A stretch of DNA of 64,000 nucleotides. Origin: Yponomeuta sedellus. Lineage: Eukaryota; Arthropoda; Insecta; Lepidoptera; Yponomeutidae. The stretch spans positions 206,001 to 270,000 of the forward strand of contig OW203737.1 of NCBI GenBank assembly GCA_934045075.1, written 5' to 3'. Below are positions 1 to 11,040 of this stretch, in pieces. A program made the translations under genes and the position numbers. Below the pieces are notes generated by a model that saw only the letters and a program-made list of their open reading frames with translations, ran no database searches and was not told where the DNA came from. Position 1 is the stretch's first letter, and the number at the start of each line of letters is the position of its first letter.

Positions 1-19
1 TTAGACTGAGGCCATTTAT

Positions 20-115
20 ACTAATTTAGTACGGTGGCCTTCAGTGGGAATCGAACGTCTGTTTCAGTAGTCAAGCGCGTCAAACACTAGACCATGGAGG
101 CAGTCAGAAAGATGA
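20..115 (-). repeat. tRNA-derived SINE head, fragment
   Basis: Read on the minus strand this stretch has a pol III B-box-like motif (GTTCGATTCCC) and a tRNA-like head starting near GACTGCCTCCATGG. A related head lies at 3146-3235. It is cut by the window edge or decayed, and I see no intact tRNA cloverleaf, so I read it as a SINE remnant rather than a tRNA gene. Confidence 0.5.
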
Positions 116-221
116 TGTGTTAACGCTATTATATAAAAAATCTAAAAACAGAATAAGGTAAAAAATATTTTAGATAAATATTATATACCAATGTGATTTT
201 TATGACGTTTTCATTGGTACT

Positions 222-412
222 AGCTGTGCCCCGCGGTGTTACCCGTGGTTTACCTGTTTTCCCATGGGAATAAGATATTTTCCCGCAGTAAAACGTAGCC
301 TGTGCGTTAATCCAGGGTATCAGCTAACACCATACCAAATTGTATTAAAAGTAACAAACACATACACATTCACAAACTTTCGCCTTTGTAATATTAGTGT
401 GACGTGATAAGT
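222..412 (+). repeat. Interspersed repeat relic (ctagctgtgccccgcgg type)
   Basis: The stretch opens with the phrase CTAGCTGTGCCCCGCGG and ends near TTTGTAATATTAGTGTGA, a start and end I associate with abundant lepidopteran interspersed repeats. A related diverged copy appears at 48475-48620. There is no coding capacity. The class (SINE, Helitron-like or other) cannot be settled from this copy. Confidence 0.4.
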
Positions 413-1334
413 GTGGCAATTATGCTCTAGGTACCGTAAAAATGGTAATACGTACAGGCACCAATCTAGGAGTGATTGTGCGACTAGTTACATTATATCC
501 TAAAGAAAAATAATAGCAAATGGTCAAGCTTGATCGCGCGAGTCCGATTCGCAATTAGCAGGTTTTTTTTCTCCTCAAAGAATACTTATTGAGCAATGAT
601 TGGATTAGTGCATTTTGTTTGATTTACTTGTTATAAAAACAGTATTATTAAATGGTGTGTCTTGGCATATTGAAGGCGGAGCTGGATTTACAATTAATTA
701 ACATTAAAGTTATCTGTCCTGAAGGAGACATTGTCCTTCTTTTTGTTGTCCTTAATAAAACGAAACAATATAATTCAGAAACAGGGTGTAAGTCTCTAAG
801 ATTACCATCGCAGTAGGTCGATCACATCTGTAGAAAATGTCATAATTCAGTGCGATTCTCGGATAGAGACGTAGCAGGAAACGCCGCCGCCGGCCCACGT
901 GCATTTAAACACAAAGTCTTGCATAGATGAGTTTAATGCTACTATATAATAATTATGTGCTAGTTAACTTCGGTTTTGAAGATAAAATAACAGTTGTCTT
1001 AACTGTAGAATATCCTGAAAATGTTGCTAAGAAACTAATTAAATAGTTTGAATGGTGTTATCGAAGTTAGCGCACAAAAATTAGGCGTAATTCCCAGCGT
1101 TTGTATGTTTGTACATCGCGCGATGAAACTTCAAATTCAGTTGCAAAAACGTGGTTCAAAAATGTTGAAATGGTTAATTGGAACTTCCATACACCATACT
1201 ATATTTATATGGTTAGATTGTAAATAATAAAATCAGTATTAACACGGATTCTACTCGTTTAATTTTACATTTTTACAATTTTCCAACGTTTCGGCACTTT
1301 TTCAAGTACCGTGGCCTCGGAAGACTGAGGCGAC
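413..1334. other. No gene seen
   Basis: AT-rich sequence without a convincing reading frame. A small GC-rich patch at about 875-900 contains a CACGTG E-box. The last 100 bases hold a phrase about a 'cggcactttttcaagtaccgtgg' type repeat that abuts the LINE fragment downstream. Confidence 0.4.
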
Positions 1335-2597
1335 AGGCTTCTTTTTGAAAGCATTAACTATTAGCATTTCCAAAAACCTTTCTTCTTCCTACCACTTATA
1401 TGCAGATGATTTACATATTTACACGCAATCTTCTGTAGATGATCTGTCTTTAGCAATTAAAGATACCAATGCAAACCTCGATCATATCCTAGAATGGAGT
1501 AGGTCTCATGGTTTGGGGGTTAATCCCTCTAAGACTCAAGTTATTGTTATCGGCAGTCCTAGAATGATATCGCGGATCAAGTGGGACCAGCTTCCAAGAG
1601 TTCAATTTGACGGTGTTGTAATTCCCTTCAGTGAGAAGTTCAAGAACTTGGGGGTCATTATCGATAGGTGTCTGACTTGGTCGCCTCAGCTAGCGGAGGT
1701 GAGTCGGAAAATATTCGCTTCAGCGGCCTCTCTGAGGAGGTTACGGAACTTTCTACCAACTGCGACCAAAATTGCACTTACGCAATGTCTGTTGCTACCT
1801 ATCCTCGACTACGCTGATGCCAGCTATCTTGATGTCACCGAAGTGCAACTTAATAAACTTGAGCGCCTCCAAAACTTTGCGATAAGATTCATATTTGGTT
1901 TACGCAATTATGACCACGTCTCCGAATTCCGCGCTAAGCTCAAGTGGCTTCCCATCCGTTTTCGTAGGAATGCTCACATTCACTCTCTTCTGTACTCAAT
2001 ACTGTTCAATCCAGCCACTCCTTCTTATCTTAAAGAGCGTTTTACCTACCTCGGTGATTTCCACAGCCGGGCATTAAGGTCTGATTTGAATATGTCGCTG
2101 AAGACTCCAACTCACTCGACGAGGTTCTTCAGCGACTCGTTTACCGTAACGGCCACTCAGCTGTGGAATGATCTTCCGGTATCAATAAGGCGCTCCCCTT
2201 CCTCAGCTGTCTTTAAAAGCAAAGTTAAGGAGTTTTATCTTACCCTGCAAGTTTAGTATTCGTGCATTGTCCTTTTCATTTTGTCTTTTCCGTATGTCTC
2301 CATATAGGTACACAATATTGTATTTATTTCCTCATCGCGTAGATTGTTATTATAACGTATTTATGTAAGTTTATCATAACTATGTGTATAACTGTTTATT
2401 GTTATTTATATAAGTAGTGTATTAAAATATTCATATTTGCACCACCCGTCTCTAATTTCCTTCAGCAACTTTCCGTCGTAAGGTTGTCTGGAAGAAATTG
2501 CTTTTAGCAATAAGGCCGCCAATTGTACTTTGTATCTTTACATGTTTTATAATATGTGCTCTGGTGTACAATAAAGAATATTCTTATCTTATCTTAG
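1335..2597 (+). mobile_element. 5'-truncated non-LTR retrotransposon with 3' UTR
   Basis: The C-terminal part of a reverse transcriptase is followed by about 340 bases of 3' UTR ending in an AATAAA signal and a short TTATC-type tail. The same 3' UTR end, around 'caataaggccgccaattgta' and 'acaataaagaatattctta', recurs at 56575-56672 and, more diverged, at 19318-19445 and 36125-36245. Truncation at the 5' end with a preserved 3' end is the usual result of target-primed reverse transcription. Confidence 0.75.
1345..2256 (+). pseudogene. LINE reverse transcriptase, C-terminal fragment
   Basis: The 303-codon open frame starts just before the catalytic YADD box of a LINE reverse transcriptase (YADD at about residues 19-22). 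It continues through the thumb region with the usual 'SKTQVIV' and 'LGVIID' phrases and ends in the WNDLPVSIR C-terminal motif common in Jockey/CR1-type elements. The endonuclease and the palm motifs before YADD are missing, so the piece cannot make an active enzyme although the frame is open. The first ATG is internal to the original protein. The clade is inferred from the C-terminal phrasing only. Confidence 0.8.
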
Positions 2598-4112
2598 TTC
2601 TAGCAAAAATTACAAAAGCAAATTATGAAGTTACGTTCCAAAATAGGCAAGTAGGTAAATACAGTTTTTATTAAGTCAAATGCTCGTGTTAACGTTAGAA
2701 AATACCTATAATAGAAAAAAAAATTGCCAAAAATTTTAACATTGAACCTCAGAATTTCTTAAACCATTGATTTCGCAAGGTGTTGGTATTGGTATTCCGA
2801 TTCAATTTCGGTTGATTTTGATGGATTGATTTCCTTAGTTTTCTAAGTTTTTGTTAGATTTTGTTAGTGATAAGTTTTATAATGCTATTCATTTAAAGAA
2901 AATCTAACTCCATCACATAATAACACATGATAATTGTATGATATAAAATCAATACATATAAACAGAACCTACTAACGTGCAGCGCACAAATTTAAACAAA
3001 TGATAGACTCGATCTTATGTATTTCTGGGACACGGAGAGTCTAAGCTCACACAATGTTTCAGGGTATTTTCTGTGGGAAATAATGTTCGTAATGATGCAG
3101 AAACTACGCGGGTTCCAGCGAACCTAATTCTGTTTTTGAGTTAAGTTTGACTGCCTGTGTTATTACCATTGGCTACTAGACCAGTGGCTGTGGGTTCGAT
3201 TGCTACTGGATGTGTACTGTAGCAAACTGCTTAGTAAAATGCGTACTTAAAATAATATTATATTTTTATCGAAACACTTATTTTCACACAACGCAATCAC
3301 TTGACCCGATCCCAAACTAGGATACTCCATACTTTGGTAACCAGACAAGGACGCCACAAACATGAAATCACATTGAGCTTTAAATCGAAAATTTATGATA
3401 GAGTAAGGTTCCTTCCATTTCTACCGGAAAATAATTACTTGTAAACAAAAGGCAAAAATTCCAGGCTACTACCCTGCACATAATAATGAACTTAAAAGGA
3501 AAAGTATCACGGCTAAGTAGGCTTAACAAGTGAACGAGTAATAACCGACCCAACGTGTAAAAGGAAAACTTTGTAAAAATTCTATTAAAAATTACTTTTA
3601 TGAAGTTGTTAGTTCTGCAAAGTAGGTTAAACCCCTTCTACTAAGTACCTAACCCCACCTTCGCGCGTTCAGACATGCACTCGGTATTTTATAATGTGTT
3701 ATAGTGGATCTTGGATTCCAAACACAGAATCCAAAATATATCTCTTGAAACTTTAAGATAATGTGCTAATGAATGAAGTTGTCATTTAAAGTTCGCTGTA
3801 GGTGCAACTATCAGAAAACTGTTACGAAAGAAACTGTCTACTATGATTGCTACTCGTATTTTTGTTTGGTCCTGATTTAAGTTCACTACGAAACTCAAAA
3901 CATAGGGAAAATAAAATTGTAATATAAATAAAAACAATCCACCTTCTACGGAAGCCTATACTGCACGTAGGTACCTGGCTAGTTATATCGGTTATCAGAC
4001 AGTACTTACGTGCACAAAATCTAAAGTGAAAACTATTCTATAGCAATATAATAAGCTTTTTACGCGCACCAAATGCTGAACGATTCTAATCGTTTAACTG
4101 TCAAATTAATAC
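2598..4112. other. No gene; one SINE-like fragment
   Basis: AT-rich and without coding signal. At 3146-3235 there is a tRNA-like phrase with a B-box (GGTTCGATTGC) related to the fragment at 20-115. Nothing else was recognised. Confidence 0.4.
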
Positions 4113-4115
4113 CAC

Positions 4116-4651
4116 CAAAAATATTCTGTAAAAACTAGCCAAGTCTCGGTGGAGGTATTCGTTTATCTCTAAAAAGTAATGACATCTAGACGAAGTCGTG
4201 GGAAGTCTAAGGTTCCTTACTGCCATCTGTTTATTATTATACTTAATGTTGTGTGACTTGGCCGTTGAAGGGTACACAAGGGTACAAAATAGGTGCTCAG
4301 TGACATCATTGCACCAATCTGTCGCTAGAACCACTACCAATTGACGATGGAAAATTGCCACTTGAAAAACGTTGATTGAATAACCAGTTAATTGTAAGCT
4401 TGATAAAGCTGCGTATGTCAATAAAACTTATGTACAAGCGAGCCTGAAAAAACAGTATGAAACATTCTTTCCAGCACAGACGGACTTCTAATCACGGCCA
4501 AGTCACACAACATTGAGTATAATAATAAACAGATCGCAGCTAGGACCTTAGCCGTAAAAGACTTGGCACGACTTTTGTCTAGATTTCATTACTTTTTAGA
4601 GATAAACGAGCAGCTCCATCGAGACTTGGCTAGGTTTTACAGAATGTTTTT
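4116..4651. repeat. Foldback structure with ~150-bp inverted arms
   Basis: Bases 4116-4264 are, as reverse complement, clearly similar to 4495-4651, with about 230 bases between them. Read outward from the GGCCAAGTCACACAAC end, both arms stay open in the same frame and encode related peptides (phrases such as SHNI-YNNKQ, HYFLEINE and LHRDLA-FYR). They therefore look like two inverted copies of a piece of a coding element rather than a simple MITE. I do not recognise the protein. Confidence 0.65.
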
Positions 4652-5015
4652 GGTGAGATTTCACTTGTTTTTGTAGAAACGTGGGCATATTGATTTATAA
4701 GATTTTCTTATAAAATAAATCAATCCGTCCCCCCCTAAATCAAGGGCAGTAGAAGAATGTCGTAAATGACTGTAACGCGGCCGGTGGCCACTTCACCATA
4801 TAAGGTTATCGCATAAGCAAAACGTAAGCGCATTTCAAAATACAGTCAGCGCCATCTAGCGACGTGTGCGGGTATCAACGCCACTCTTAGTCCAATGCAT
4901 TATATTTAAACCAAATTTTAACATAACATAACATTTACATACAGGCACATACAATTATGAGCGACATAATAAAATAAATAATAATCTTCTAATAGTTTGG
5001 TTAGGCTCTTGTGTT

Positions 5016-5660
5016 GTGTGTTCTGTCAGTGTCACCAGGTACCACGGTGCACGACGGGGACCACCCGCCGGAGCTACCATATCGGTGGAGGACGTCGAAA
5101 TTGAAGTCGGGAAGGCGATGCGATACCTTGGCATTGTCCTTGATTCCCGACACAATTTTCAGGAGCATTTCCGGCGACTGGTTCCCAGACTGATGAAAAC
5201 AGCTGGTGCCTTGGGGCGCCTCCTGCGCAACGTGGACGGGCCTAGTGAGACGTATCTTCGCCTGTACATGCTCGTCTTGCGCTCAATGGTGCTTTATGGT
5301 GCTCCGGTCTGGGTGGACAGCCTGTCTGCCCAAAACCAGGCTTACTTGCGGCGTCCGCAAAGAGCGATAGCCACGAGAGCGGCGCGCGGATACCGCACCG
5401 TCACGTTCGCGGCGGCCTGCGTGTTAGCTGGCAGTCTTCCGTGGGAGTTGGATGCTCGGTTCCTCGCATTGGTATACCATCGGATGGCTGAGTCTCGGGA
5501 GACCGGCCGAGAATTGAGGCCATCCGACCTGTGCTCAGCCAGTGGTACGGGCGCGAGCATGGCGTACTTACGTACCACTTGACGCAGTTCCTCTCCGGAC
5601 ACGGTTGTTCCGGAAGGTACTTACATAGGGTGGCAGGTCGAGCCACCCTATGTAACCATA
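5016..5660 (+). pseudogene. R1-clade LINE reverse transcriptase C-terminus, broken
   Basis: The frame from 5016 to 5582 carries the thumb region of an R1-type LINE polymerase (phrases 'RYLGIVLDSR', 'LYGAPVW', 'LRRPQRAIATRAARGYRTV'). A second frame, usable from about 5545 to 5660, continues with 'YHLTQFLSGHGCSGRYLHR', the conserved run-up to the C-terminal zinc knuckle of R1-type elements. The two halves are out of frame and the region normally between them is missing, so the copy carries a deletion with a frameshift near 5525-5545. The catalytic core upstream is absent. This is a dead fragment. Confidence 0.75.
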
Positions 5661-5750
5661 TAGTGTGGTCCCTTTACCCATATAGTGTGAGTGAAGATAC
5701 CACTGGACGCTGTATGAATCATCTCATTAAGTAGATGCAAAAAGGCCAAT
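5641..5750 (+). repeat. Repeat family 4, partial copy
   Basis: The phrase 'gtgagtgaagatac...ctggacgc...atcatctcattaagtag' recurs at 17752-17955, with other parts of the family at 53676-53840 and, inverted, at 34735-34865. Here it directly follows the R1-type LINE tail, so the family may be that LINE's 3' UTR. Confidence 0.55.
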
Positions 5751-6055
5751 ATTATTCTGCCGCGTTATTTCCGCGTCGGAACTCGTATTCAAAAATCACT
5801 CGAATTTTCGCAGTATCCATCTTTCTTGTCTAAATTGAATAACAAAAACAATTGAAAGTCGATATTCAAATGTTTCAAATTTTTTAAAAAAAGAACATCA
5901 TAGAAACCATTTGAAAAAAGTTTCATTCGAAAACCTCAAACCATGAAGATTCTATGTCAATTCAAAATCGTGCATATATAATTATGTAATTGTGCAACCA
6001 GTGGCCTTTTCTGTAGATTCATACAAGGATGAAAACATGAAAAATAAAACCTATC

Positions 6056-6240
6056 TTCTATAATATAAAAATTTATCGCTGCATGTGTTGGTAAGCGCAA
6101 ATCTCGACTGAACCGATTTAGCTTATTCTTTTTTTAGAATACTCCTTGAAGTACGAGGATGGTTTTTACGGAAAGAAAAATAAAAAAAATAAAGAATCGA
6201 CTGTTAGGCGGTACGAAGTTCGCTGGGTCAGCTAGTTACT
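6056..6240 (-). repeat. Interspersed repeat relic (ends 'ctgggtcagctagtta')
   Basis: It starts near CTTCTATAATATAAAAATTT and ends at GTTCGCTGGGTCAGCTAGTT, phrases I associate with a very abundant lepidopteran repeat. It is non-coding and the class is uncertain. Another relic with a similar repeat end (CTACTAATATTAT) starts at 6598. Confidence 0.4.
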
Positions 6241-6257
6241 TATATACCCCTTTTTTA

Positions 6258-6590
6258 TGAAGCCCCAGTGCAGGGCACAGGCCTTCTCTCAGAGAGAGTA
6301 TGAGCTTAATGAGCCCACCTCGGATTGGCAATTTTGAGCTGGCACGGATAGCCAGAGGTTGCGGGTTCGAATCCCGGCATGGGTGAAATTTTTAGCCTCT
6401 AAATAGGTTTTTAAATTTCGAGCTCTGAAGTATTTGAACGAATCTTACACACTCAGGTTTCCTCGCGATCTTTTCCTTCACAGTTAGCGAGAGGTATGGC
6501 TAACTATAACTCACTAACTTAGAAAACAAAGTCATTAGTAGATGCCTGCGCTGGGAATCGAATCTAGGTCTCTAGCTTCCGAGTCTATAT
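6258..6590 (-). mobile_element. tRNA SINE family 2 copy, interrupted
   Basis: It reads on the minus strand: tRNA-like head near 6590, the body phrase 'aaggaaaagatcgcgaggaaacctgag', and the 3' part ending in 'gagagaaggcctgtgccctgc'. The copy is split at about 6336-6417 by a copy of tRNA SINE family 3. Confidence 0.65.
6336..6417 (+). mobile_element. tRNA SINE family 3 fragment, nested
   Basis: It contains the family phrase 'gccagaggttgcgggttcg' (B-box), then 'cggcatgggtgaaatttttagcctctaaatagg'. GAGCT flanks it on both sides, so it looks like an insertion into the older family 2 SINE with a 5-bp duplication. Confidence 0.6.
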
Positions 6591-7278
6591 ACCCCTATCC
6601 TACTAATATTATCAATGTGAAAGTTTGTGACATTTGAATGTTTGTTACTCGGTCACGCAATAACGGCTGGCTTACAGATGAGACCGCAGACCTACTCATA
6701 CTCGTAGATCTGAATTGATACATATAGTATATTTATCCTTACTTGTCCAATGTAGTAAACATGATTCTAACCTCAAAATTGATATTTCATGCCAAAACTA
6801 CATATTTTCTCGCGAGTTCATAAACTTTCTTTATAAAATTTGCAGCGTGTTGTCATATGGCAGTTTTCGACAAAAAAAAAACATAATTTACGGGTAGAAT
6901 GTTGTTTACTAAAATTGACAATTAAGAATAAATAGACTGTAGAATGAATCAATCACGTTTGCAGGGTCAGATAGTAATAAAAAAATATACAAATATAATA
7001 TGAGGAATGAGAGACAGAGTGTCAAACTTTTGCAATAATATTCTTGCAGCCTAAACGCCCTGATGACTAATGAATACATTGAGGGACCTTTGGCATTTAC
7101 GAGTATAGATGGACCATATTTTAGGTCGGGCACTACACTGGTCAGAGGATCATCGCGCTCATTTCTTTGTGACAGTATTACGCCGCCATTACTTTTCTTT
7201 TCTTTAAATGAAACTTTAAATCTGCAAATCCACTATTTATTTAACACTAGCCCTTGACATTAGAACTAGCTTCGACGA

Positions 7279-7562
7279 CCTGTGTGGCGTAGCGGTAGCG
7301 CATCTGCCTACCATGCAAGAGGTCCCGGGTTCGAATCCCGGCTGGAAAAAAAAAACCCCATGTCTTGGATGTTTACATGTTTGTGATGTCGTTGTTTCTG
7401 GTACCCACGACACGGGGTATCCTAGTGTGGGGCCAGAAGCAATGTATGTGCCTGTATGTAAATGTTTATGTTTAGCACTTACTAAAAACATTACAACTAA
7501 ATTTAAAACTGACATGAGTAAAAAACAATATCTGTAAAAAATAAAAATGAACAATAAAGTAT
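7279..7562 (+). mobile_element. tRNA-headed SINE (family 7)
   Basis: It has a tRNA-like head with an A-box-like GGCGTAGCGGTAGCGC and a B-box GGGTTCGAATCCC at about 7285-7345. A non-tRNA body and an AATAAA-containing tail follow near 7550. The anticodon arm is degenerate and the sequence runs on without a terminator after the acceptor stem, so this is a SINE and not a tRNA gene. Confidence 0.6.
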
Positions 7563-8099
7563 CTGTCGCTAACAGATAGTTTATTAGCCCCTCCGCTTAG
7601 CTCTTAACATTCAATCGATTTTTGTACTTGGAACAATACAAAAAAACCACGAATGGTGCACATTCCCGAATTATATTGCCCGTATTGTTTTGGCCCGCCC
7701 TATAGCTGCTAGGTAAGACCTATTAGTGCCATGTAGTCTACGTAGGTACATAATACGCAACACATGAAAATAGTGTGGGTAGACAATAGGTAGACACCCC
7801 CTCATCTCCCCGATTGCGGGTATCAGTGACGCGCCTGTTTACAATCTCCGTGCTCGGCGAGCATGCAGCAGTTCTCTTGACGAGAAGTGAACCATGCGGT
7901 GGAGACTTAAGTTCAAGTATTTTATTCATTGTAACTTAACCGACCCAAACGAATAATAAAATAATTTGTTTGAAATATTTCACAGCAACCCGTCCGATGT
8001 TATTTCTCATTGTCCTTCCGGTTTTTCAAGTTTGAATTCTAAAATTCGTTCTATATGGCTTATTCGACGCGTTCGATAGGGTGTAATATAATCCCTTTA
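7563..8099. other. No gene seen
   Basis: AT-rich sequence; the open frames are short and without family resemblance. Confidence 0.4.
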
Positions 8100-8745
8100 T
8101 TACTTTGAAGCGCTAGTGGAACCGAGTGTTTGGAATCAATCACTTGCATGGGTTAAGCAATAGGCGCGGTTAGGTGCTGAATGGGTGGCCATCCCGTGAA
8201 TACCGCTAGTGGCAAATTTTTCGAGCGCTTCCGTGCTTTGCAAGGCACGTTAAGCCGTTGGTGCCGGCTGTCATGTAATGGCAGTCGTTAAGCCATGTCA
8301 TGGATGCATGGATGGGTAAACCGTCTATGACTGACGCTAGTGGCATTTTCCCGAGCGGTTCCGTGCTTAGCAAGGCCCGTTATGTAGTTGGTACCGGCTG
8401 CCGTCGATAGATGGCAGTCATTAGCCAAGTCAGAGGCCTTAGTGCGGCTTGAAAACTTCTGACAGTAAGACCAGCCACTAGTCTTGCAAGCCTCCAAAAT
8501 CCGGATTTGGCCTCCGCGGTGGAGTATGGCCTATACCTTCCTCAGGGAAGAAACCTGTGTCCCTTAGTGGGGACATAATGGGCTGATGATGATGATGAAG
8601 CCATGTCAGAGGCCTTATGGGCGGCATGATAACTTCTCACAGTAAGGCTCGCCCCTGCCTCACAATAATCTATCAACCCGGACTAGACTCGCGATGCAGG
8701 AAGAGCCCCAGCAGTAGGGGCAAACAAGGATTGATACCAACATTC
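8100..8745 (+). mobile_element. SINE-like family 1 copy, interrupted
   Basis: This copy reads in the family's probable transcription direction. Landmarks are 'gagcgcttccgtgctttgcaaggc', 'ggcagtcgttaagccatgtca', 'gaggccttatgggcgg' and the 3' end near 'caggaagagccccagcagtaggggca'. It is split at 8301-8597 by a second member of the same family. Other copies (opposite strand) are at 12299-17695 (split), 20520-20795, 35621-35985, 40745-41105 and 48073-48400. A partial one is at 11340-11440 and a short trace at 55425-55470. Confidence 0.7.
8301..8597 (+). mobile_element. SINE-like family 1 copy, nested, with GATGAT tail
   Basis: This is a complete-looking short member ending in 'gtggggacataatgggctgatgatgatgatg'. 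It is flanked by an 11-bp direct repeat AAGCCATGTCA at 8290-8300 and 8598-8608, the signature of retroposition. The GAT-repeat tail matches the tail after the RTE fragment at 33835-33852, which suggests RTE machinery moves this family. Confidence 0.75.
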
Positions 8746-9294
8746 CTTTATACTTGCATAAGAAGATTCAGATTCAGACAATTAGATTGATTTTGATTTC
8801 TGTTTTCCGAAACGCGGTTTGGTGGAAGCTGCATCTACTATGACGACTATTACACATTCCACAGTGTTTCCTAGCTTTATACGAGTAGCACAACGAGTTT
8901 CGCAGTAATACAGTGCGCTCTGTTCTCGGCAAAAACGCTTGGTCGGATTGTATAATGCGGAGGACTGTTAAGCAGGTACTTGGTGCGGGTAGCACATAGC
9001 GTCCACTTCGCTTTGAGTCGACCAGCGACAAACTGTAATGTAATTCGCGACGCCCCCCGCGCCGCCCGCGCCCCGCCTGCCGTCGGAATGTTCCCAATGA
9101 TTAAAGGCGGGCTATGCGCTACTGAACATCAAGAGTCAGAGGCTTCACGCAAATAAATTTCTACTTTTGACATGACATGCCTTCACTAATACCGGTTTGG
9201 AGTAAATGTTTTTCTTTAATTTCACCATATTTTACATTTTTCAATGTCTTGTGTTGCTCATTTTATGGGCCAAGCAATAGGGATTTATTATTGG
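8746..9294. other. No gene; GC-rich patch
   Basis: No supported coding region. A GC-rich stretch at about 9040-9110 (runs of CCGCGCCGCCC next to AATGATTAAAGG) stands out from the AT-rich surroundings and may be a regulatory or conserved noncoding element. Confidence 0.3.
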
Positions 9295-9445
9295 GTATGT
9301 AAACGTAATTCTGTGAAAAAAACATCGTAAGGAAACCTGACGGTCTGAGGTGTGCACATACCTCAGCTCTTGAAATTGACAATCCATGGTGGGCACGCGT
9401 CATAATTAAGCCCAGTGGGGAAGGACGTTTATAGGCTACGTGAAA
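9295..9445 (+). mobile_element. tRNA SINE family 2, 5'-truncated
   Basis: It contains the family body 'acatcgtaaggaaacctgac', 'gtctgaggtgtgcacatacctcag' and 'gtgggcacgcgtcataattaagccc'. The tRNA head is missing. Confidence 0.6.
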
Positions 9446-9659
9446 AAAAAAACGGTAGAGATATATTTTTTCGCTTATAGCGTTAATTAGCACCGGATCA
9501 CCTGTTAAAGTTACGCTTTTATTCAACAGATAGAGTTAGCCCAGCTGTAGAACTTCCTGACTTTCACTGAGAATCTGAAGCTGCTGATTTTAGTCAAAAA
9601 GAAACCTCTGTATCCATCTGTGCAGGCAGCGCCACTCCATTATGCGCGACTGTAATCAA

Positions 9660-9860
9660 GAAACTATCCGCGCCCCCCTGTGACGTCACACCAACTCGCC
9701 TCTACCTCTACATAATTATGTAACTTAATGATATTTCATAAACAATTTCTTTTTCCCCGCGAGCGAGCGAGACCGCGTTACAAAGAACGCTGTAAGTGCG
9801 AGCGAGACGCTCGCAGGGGGAGGGCAGGCCCGCTCGGGTTACTTACAATATTCAGCATTA
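9660..9860. promoter_or_regulatory. GC-rich island with palindromic CRE site
   Basis: It contains a perfect TGACGTCA at 9681-9688 beside 'cgcgcccccc', followed by GAGCGAGCGAG and GCGAGCGAGACGCTCGC runs. This looks like a promoter or enhancer element, but no transcript start or gene is evident next to it. The function is inferred only from base composition and the CRE motif. Confidence 0.3.
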
Positions 9861-10116
9861 AGAGCTCCGGTTCGCTTTTTATTAATCTGCGCGAAATGCG
9901 CTGTAGCGGAGCTGTTTGTGTGTAGTGTACATAAAGTAAATGGCAACACAATCTGCTCATTAAAACGGTGTTTTTCGTATTTCCCTCTGCATTTTTGTCG
10001 TTTCAGTAATAAAATCACCCGCGCGTAAGACAAAAAGTCCGTTTATGCCACCTCACTAAGGGTATTTCGCAGCTTAATAGAAAATACACATATTTCATGT
10101 TAGATGACTTTTAATG

Positions 10117-10400
10117 TGGCGGTAGCTCAGTGGGTAGAACAATGGACTTTGAAGCGAGAGACCCGGGTTCGATCCTCAGTGCGGGCATGTACTAATGAGT
10201 TTAGTTTTTTTAAGTGATGTACATTTGCGAAGTTATAGTATCAATAGCACTTGCTAACTGTGAAGGAAAACATCGTGAGGAAACTTGACAGTCTGAGGTG
10301 TTCAAATACCACGCGTGGGCACGAGTGGTATCTAATTAAGTACTTTCTTTCTCTCTGAAAGAAGTCTTGTGCCCGGCAGTAGGACTCTTATACCTAAAAA
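10117..10400 (+). mobile_element. tRNA SINE family 2, near full length
   Basis: It starts with the tRNA-like head 'gcggtagctcagtgggtag' (A-box) and a B-box GGTTCGATCCT. The body follows: 'aactgtgaaggaaaacatcg', 'tctgaggtgttcaaatacc', 'gtgggcacgagtggtat'. It ends near 'gaagtcttgtgcccggcagtagga'. This is the clearest reference copy of the family in the window. Confidence 0.75.
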
Positions 10401-10724
10401 AGATTGCCTTAGCTTAGATTTAAACGGCCCGTTGATAAAATCACAAAAACGAGATAAGTACAGTTAACTGTTAGCTTTTAGAATAGACCTCGGGCTCTGG
10501 AGGAGGCTTTGGTTTTCGCCGAAATCACACGAGTGTAATACTACTTCCTCTAATCTGTATAAAATTTTCTTCACTATTTTTAAGTTCCGATTTCCAATAT
10601 TTTTAATACACGAATATATCCGATTCTATCCGATATTAGCCGAGGTAAATTCTAAATACTAACAGGCTGTAACTTGAGATGGAATTTCGATACCAATAAG
10701 TCTATTCATTCTCTCTCGGTGTCT

Positions 10725-11040
10725 GAATATGTGGCGGCGATGCCGTTAAAACCCTATGCGACTCTTTTAAAGATTTGGGTTCGCATCCCAGCATGTACCA
10801 ATTCTTCATGGCACATGCCAAGATTCGAACTTTGGTTTCTAAGTTACGTACATTCGTGACGTTGTACCTAGGAGCAATACCACTCGCTATGGGGAAGGAA
10901 AATATCGTGCGTAAGGACACTTGTGTGTCTGAGGTGTTGCATACCTCAGCACTTGAAATTGCCAATCCGCCGTGGGTACCTACGAGTGGTAATTAAAACC
11001 ATACTCTCAGTCGGAGAGAAGGCCAGCGTCCTATAGTGAC
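10725..11040 (+). mobile_element. tRNA SINE family 2, diverged full-length copy
   Basis: Head ('tgtggcggcgatgcc'), B-box-like 'gggttcgcatccc' and the body phrases of family 2 appear in order, ending near 'gagagaaggccagcgtcctatagtg'. It is more decayed than the copy at 10117. Confidence 0.65.

Noticed and set aside
7283..7350. Functional tRNA gene
   Set aside because: B-box present, but the arms do not pair well and a SINE body with polyadenylation signal follows.
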